Below are positions 61,786-64,000 of a stretch of 64,000 bases of DNA, piece by piece (position 1 is the stretch's first letter; each line of letters starts with the position of its first letter). The stretch comes from SMYC01 sp965197495 (lineage in GTDB: Bacteria; Acidobacteriota; Vicinamibacteria; Marinacidobacterales; SMYC01), in contig OZ240210.1 in the NCBI GenBank assembly GCA_965197495.1, forward strand, positions 6,386,001 through 6,450,000, written 5' to 3'. The notes below the pieces were generated by a model. It saw nothing but the letters and a program-made list of their open reading frames with translations, made no database searches and was not told the origin of the DNA. Made by a program: the position numbers and the translations under genes.

Positions 61786-61982
61786 GGGCGGCCTCACTGT
61801 AGAAGACTTGAGCGGGACGCTCGCGGTGCGTCACAAGGTCAGCGCGAAAGACGCCCCCTTCTTGAGAAAGAAGAAGTCCAGCTGCCCCTTACTCGTCTTT
61901 GCCCGTCTCCGAACGAGCTTCTCGAGCCTTGCCATGTGCTTTTTTCGCTTCGCGCCGGGGCAAGCTCTGGTCCACGTTCGTA

Positions 61983-62070
61983 TCCAGCAAGTGATCATCT
62001 CCGCCGCGGCGGAAGCGCATTTGCCAATTGTCGAGCTGTTATCGACTTTGGCGAGCGTCGGTACGTTCTT
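61983..62070 (+). repeat. Duplicated fragment of the upstream antiporter gene
   Basis: 61991-62070 repeats 61148-61227 of the preceding gene with few differences. Translated, ISAAAEAHLPIVELLSTLAS matches VSAAAEAHLPVVELLLTLAS, and weaker similarity extends to about 61983. It is not part of any larger frame. The sequence on either side (61786-61982 and 62071-62098) shows nothing I recognise. Confidence 0.8.
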
Positions 62071-62094
62071 AATGTCCCACTCGGGGATGGTTGA

Positions 62095-62640
62095 AATCCC
62101 TCGCCTTTAGGAGGCTTGGGGTACGATCCCCAGGTGAAAGGATATCGTAAATCATCGCACACGACGTACCAGTTAAACTATCACTTCGTATTTATCACGA
62201 AGTACCGCAAGCCGGCCTTGAGATGGGATGTAGCGGTTCGTCTCCGGGATCTCATCCGGGAGATCTGTGCTCGGAACCAGATAGAAATACTGAAGGGTCA
62301 TGTGCGGCCTGAGCACGTGCACCTGTTGCTGAGCGTGCCGCCGAATTTGTCGCCGAGTCGAGTGATGCAGTTGATCAAGGGTAAGACGTCGAATCGTCTG
62401 ATGCGCGACTTACGGACGATGCGGAAGGAGTTCTGGGGTCGGCACCTACGGGCACGGGGTTACTTCGTGGTGACAACGGGCAACGTGACGGATGAGGTGA
62501 TAGCGAAGTATATAGAGTTGCAGGGTGCCGTGCCCCAGGACGACGATTCTTTCAAGGTCAGTGAGTAGTGAAACGAGGCAAGGACAAGCCGACTTTAGTC
62601 GGCGACGTGGACCCATCGCCTTTAGGCGATGGAGCGCACG
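62095..62640 (+). mobile_element. IS200/IS605-type element (TnpA only)
   Basis: The TnpA gene is flanked by small hairpins that all have a TTTA loop: one at 62099-62114 on the left, and two on the right at 62588-62603 (GCCGAC/GTCGGC) and 62613-62632 (CCATCGCC/GGCGATGG). The subterminal hairpins are what TnpA recognises in this family. The exact ends are not fixed by the sequence; no terminal inverted repeats or target duplications are expected. Confidence 0.75.
62134..62568 (+). CDS. tnpA: IS200-like transposase TnpA
   Basis: A 144-residue single-strand Y1 transposase: YQLNYHFVFITKYRKPALR, the HUH metal site in RPEHVHLLLSVPP, and the nucleophilic Tyr in DEVIAKYIELQ. The GTG at 62134 directly follows a GGGG-CCCC hairpin (62118-62131) that could hold down translation, as in other IS200 elements. 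A TTG at 62116 is an alternative start. No tnpB is present. Confidence 0.88.
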   Translation: MKGYRKSSHTTYQLNYHFVFITKYRKPALRWDVAVRLRDLIREICARNQIEILKGHVRPEHVHLLLSVPPNLSPSRVMQLIKGKTSNRLMRDLRTMRKEFWGRHLRARGYFVVTTGNVTDEVIAKYIELQGAVPQDDDSFKVSE

Positions 62641-62643
62641 CGC

Positions 62644-63276
62644 TCAGTCAACATCCACGACCACGTCACTCCCCGTGCCGATCTCGGGAAGGACGTAAGC
62701 GGGGTCGATGGCCTGAGCGCGCTCGAGCAAGCTGTCCGCGCGCATGGTCATGCCTTTCGCCTGGTAGACAGCGGCGAGCATACCGATATAGTCGACGTTG
62801 TTCGGGTCGAGCTCGGTGGCTTTGAGGAGGGCATCGGCGGCCTCTCTGTGCCACTTCTAGTTTTGTAGGAGTGCTCTTCCGTGAAGGGCGTAATACTCCG
62901 CGACGTGTTCGTCGGCGGCGATGGCTTCTCGAACGAGCTGAATCGCGTCCCAGTACTGCGCTTTTTCGAACGCGTTCAAGGCACGGTCATAGAGGCCCCT
63001 CGCGTGGACTTCGCTGTCGAAGGCGGCAGGCTCGCCGTCGCTTGTGGCCTTGTGGCCGTTACTCGCCGCGCCCGATCTCTGCTCTTGCGCGTCGGGGACC
63101 GTTTCCAATTCCTTCCATGCCTCGGAGGCCGCGGCGCAAAGCTGGGATAACTTGTCGCGAACCACTTCATCCGCGCTCGGGTACCAATCGGGATGGAACT
63201 TGCCCACCAACTTGAGGTAGCTACTTTTTCTGGTTCTCCTGTCGTTTCGGGGGATCTGATTTGTGTTGGAGGGCAT
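62644..63276 (-). pseudogene. J-domain/TPR protein remnant with internal TAG
   Basis: The frame begins near 63276 with YLKLVGKFHPDWYPSADEVV, resembling helix II-III of a J domain (HPD kept), then a TPR unit (RALNAFEKAQYWDAIQLVRE, YYALHGRALLQN). A TAG (62857-62859) interrupts it, after which the same frame continues REAADALLKATELDPNNVDY and ends VVVDVD at 62644. It is probably the C-terminal part of a larger DnaJ/TPR regulatory protein, now dead. Confidence 0.7.
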
Positions 63277-63293
63277 GGCCTATGGACGCTGCC

Positions 63294-63588
63294 GCGATTG
63301 TGGAAAACGCCGGAAACTCCGGGCGAGAGAGGCGTTTAGGGAAAGGTTGTGAGCACGTACAAACGTGGAGCGGCGTTTTCCACAATCGCTTGGAAAACGC
63401 TTCGCGTTTCCCACGAGCGCCCACAGGCCCCTCCTGGTATATATACAAGAAAGATTAATTCATATGGAATAAGAAAGGGGGGGCTCGATTAGTGGAGGCT
63501 ATGGAAAACGCCCTTCCAGGCTTCGAAGAGAACTCAGTCGTGAGCAAGGTCTGAACGACCAGAACCGTGGGGGCGTTTCCCACAGCCT
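63294..63588. repeat. Three related inverted-repeat units with a TGGAAAACGCC core
   Basis: Unit 1 (63294-63389) has perfect 19-bp arms, GCGATTGTGGAAAACGCCG and its complement. Unit 2 (63391-63413) is a compact hairpin, TGGAAAACGC-TTC-GCGTTTCCCA. Unit 3 (63496-63588) has arms AGGCTATGGAAAACGCC and GGCGTTTCCCACAGCCT. Units 1 and 3 share the core, GTGAGCA in the middle and CGTGG before the right arm, yet their outer arms differ in sequence while staying complementary within each unit. No protein gene is present in 63277-63640. Confidence 0.8.
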
Positions 63589-63714
63589 CGTCTCCCGCTG
63601 AGGGGCAGTGGCATTTGGTGAGGCCCGTGGGTTGAGAGGGTAAGCCATGTGTAGATGCGCATCGGCGAGAACGCTAGAATCTTTTTTTCCGAAAGAGAAA
63701 AGAGCGTTCCCGCG

Positions 63715-64000
63715 ATGCGCGTTACTACGTTAGTCAACAAGCTCATCGGATTGCAAGGCCTGTGGGTCCGAGGTTTCAACTTCCAGGCGGACAAAGCCAG
63801 AGTGGTGGTGGATGTAGTACCACGGAGGAGGAAGCCTCTGTGCGGGATTTTGCGGACGAAAGGTCCGCAAGAACAAAGATCGCTACAATCGCTACTGGCG
63901 GCACTTGGACCTGTTCGGAGTCCGGACCTATCTACTCGATCCGACGAGTGGTATGTCGGCGGTGTGGAGTGGTCAGAGAAAAGGTGCCTTGGGCCGACAA
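63715..64000 (+). pseudogene. ISL3-family transposase, copy B (3' end outside window), frameshifted
   Basis: From ATG 63715: MRVTTLVNKLIGLQGLWVRG, FNFQADKARVVVDVVPRR and RKPLCGI, the N-terminus missing in copy A. An extra T at 63848-63851 (GGGATTTTGCGG against GGGATTTGCGG in copy A) then shifts the frame. Otherwise the sequence is essentially identical to copy A up to the window end. The left IS end should lie between about 63590 and 63660 but is not resolved. Confidence 0.85.

Noticed and set aside
1616..62859. In-frame TAGs at 1616-1618, 22393-22395 and 62857-62859 as possible TAG recoding
   Set aside because: Many intact genes here end at TAG in the normal place (for example yheU, hupE, the cupredoxin, mnhE, mnhG, mnhC). 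The interrupted genes also show other signs of decay, so ordinary nonsense mutations explain them.

Overview
The window looks like chromosome from a high-GC, Gram-negative, probably uncultured bacterium. There are two outer-membrane beta-barrel candidates, several lipoproteins, Tat signals and a complete murJ. The mix of DUF2911, DUF4198, DUF72, UPF0158, an aldo/keto reductase with a Tat signal, PilZ/GGDEF proteins and transglutaminase-plus-ABC operons would fit an Acidobacteriota-like lineage. That placement is an inference from gene content, not a proof.

Layout. 0-5 kb: the 3' part of a DNA methyltransferase fused to an HNH nuclease, then a minus-strand operon acpP-fabF-acyP-apt-transglutaminase-like gene. 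5-16 kb: a broken M20 peptidase, YheU, an ArsR regulator with a legible promoter and two palindromic operators, ilvA, an NHL propeller protein, HupE with a blue-copper-like lipoprotein, an EF-hand-like secreted protein and selO. 15.7-20 kb: aldo/keto reductase, a PIG-V-like membrane protein and a glucose/sorbosone-dehydrogenase-like protein with PKD repeats. 20-24 kb: a large regulatory gene (GGDEF, ATPase-associated region, two internal repeats, HEAT repeats) now in pieces, followed by a PilZ gene.

24.1-31.8 kb is a mobile-element island. It holds three copies of one IS3-family element (two with matching terminal repeats and 3-bp target duplications, one truncated and inverted). One copy sits inside an ISL3-family element. 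Two 3' fragments of a proline tRNA gene and a truncated serine recombinase are also here. A second ISL3 copy runs off the right edge of the window.

31.8-54.3 kb is core and accessory metabolism: cysteine desulfurase, an enoyl-CoA hydratase-like gene, a DUF2911-DUF4198-homoserine dehydrogenase operon, a TlpA-like thioredoxin, a broken M48 peptidase, a Crp/Fnr regulator, tsaC, a transglutaminase-ABC exporter operon, and murJ-OMP-xerD. 54.3-61.8 kb is a compact ten-gene Mrp/Mbh-type cation/proton antiporter operon with three large NuoL/M/N-like subunits and no hydrogenase genes beside it. 61.8-64 kb holds a duplicated antiporter fragment, an IS200-type element, a TPR pseudogene and a set of TGGAAAACGCC inverted repeats.

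Many genes, including the probably essential-type hom and an ABC permease, are interrupted by one-base frameshifts. Some of these are probably assembly errors. Others (the 44-bp duplication in the M20 gene, the nonsense codons, the IS-disrupted genes) look like real decay. TAG is an ordinary stop codon throughout, so the in-frame TAGs are not evidence of recoding.
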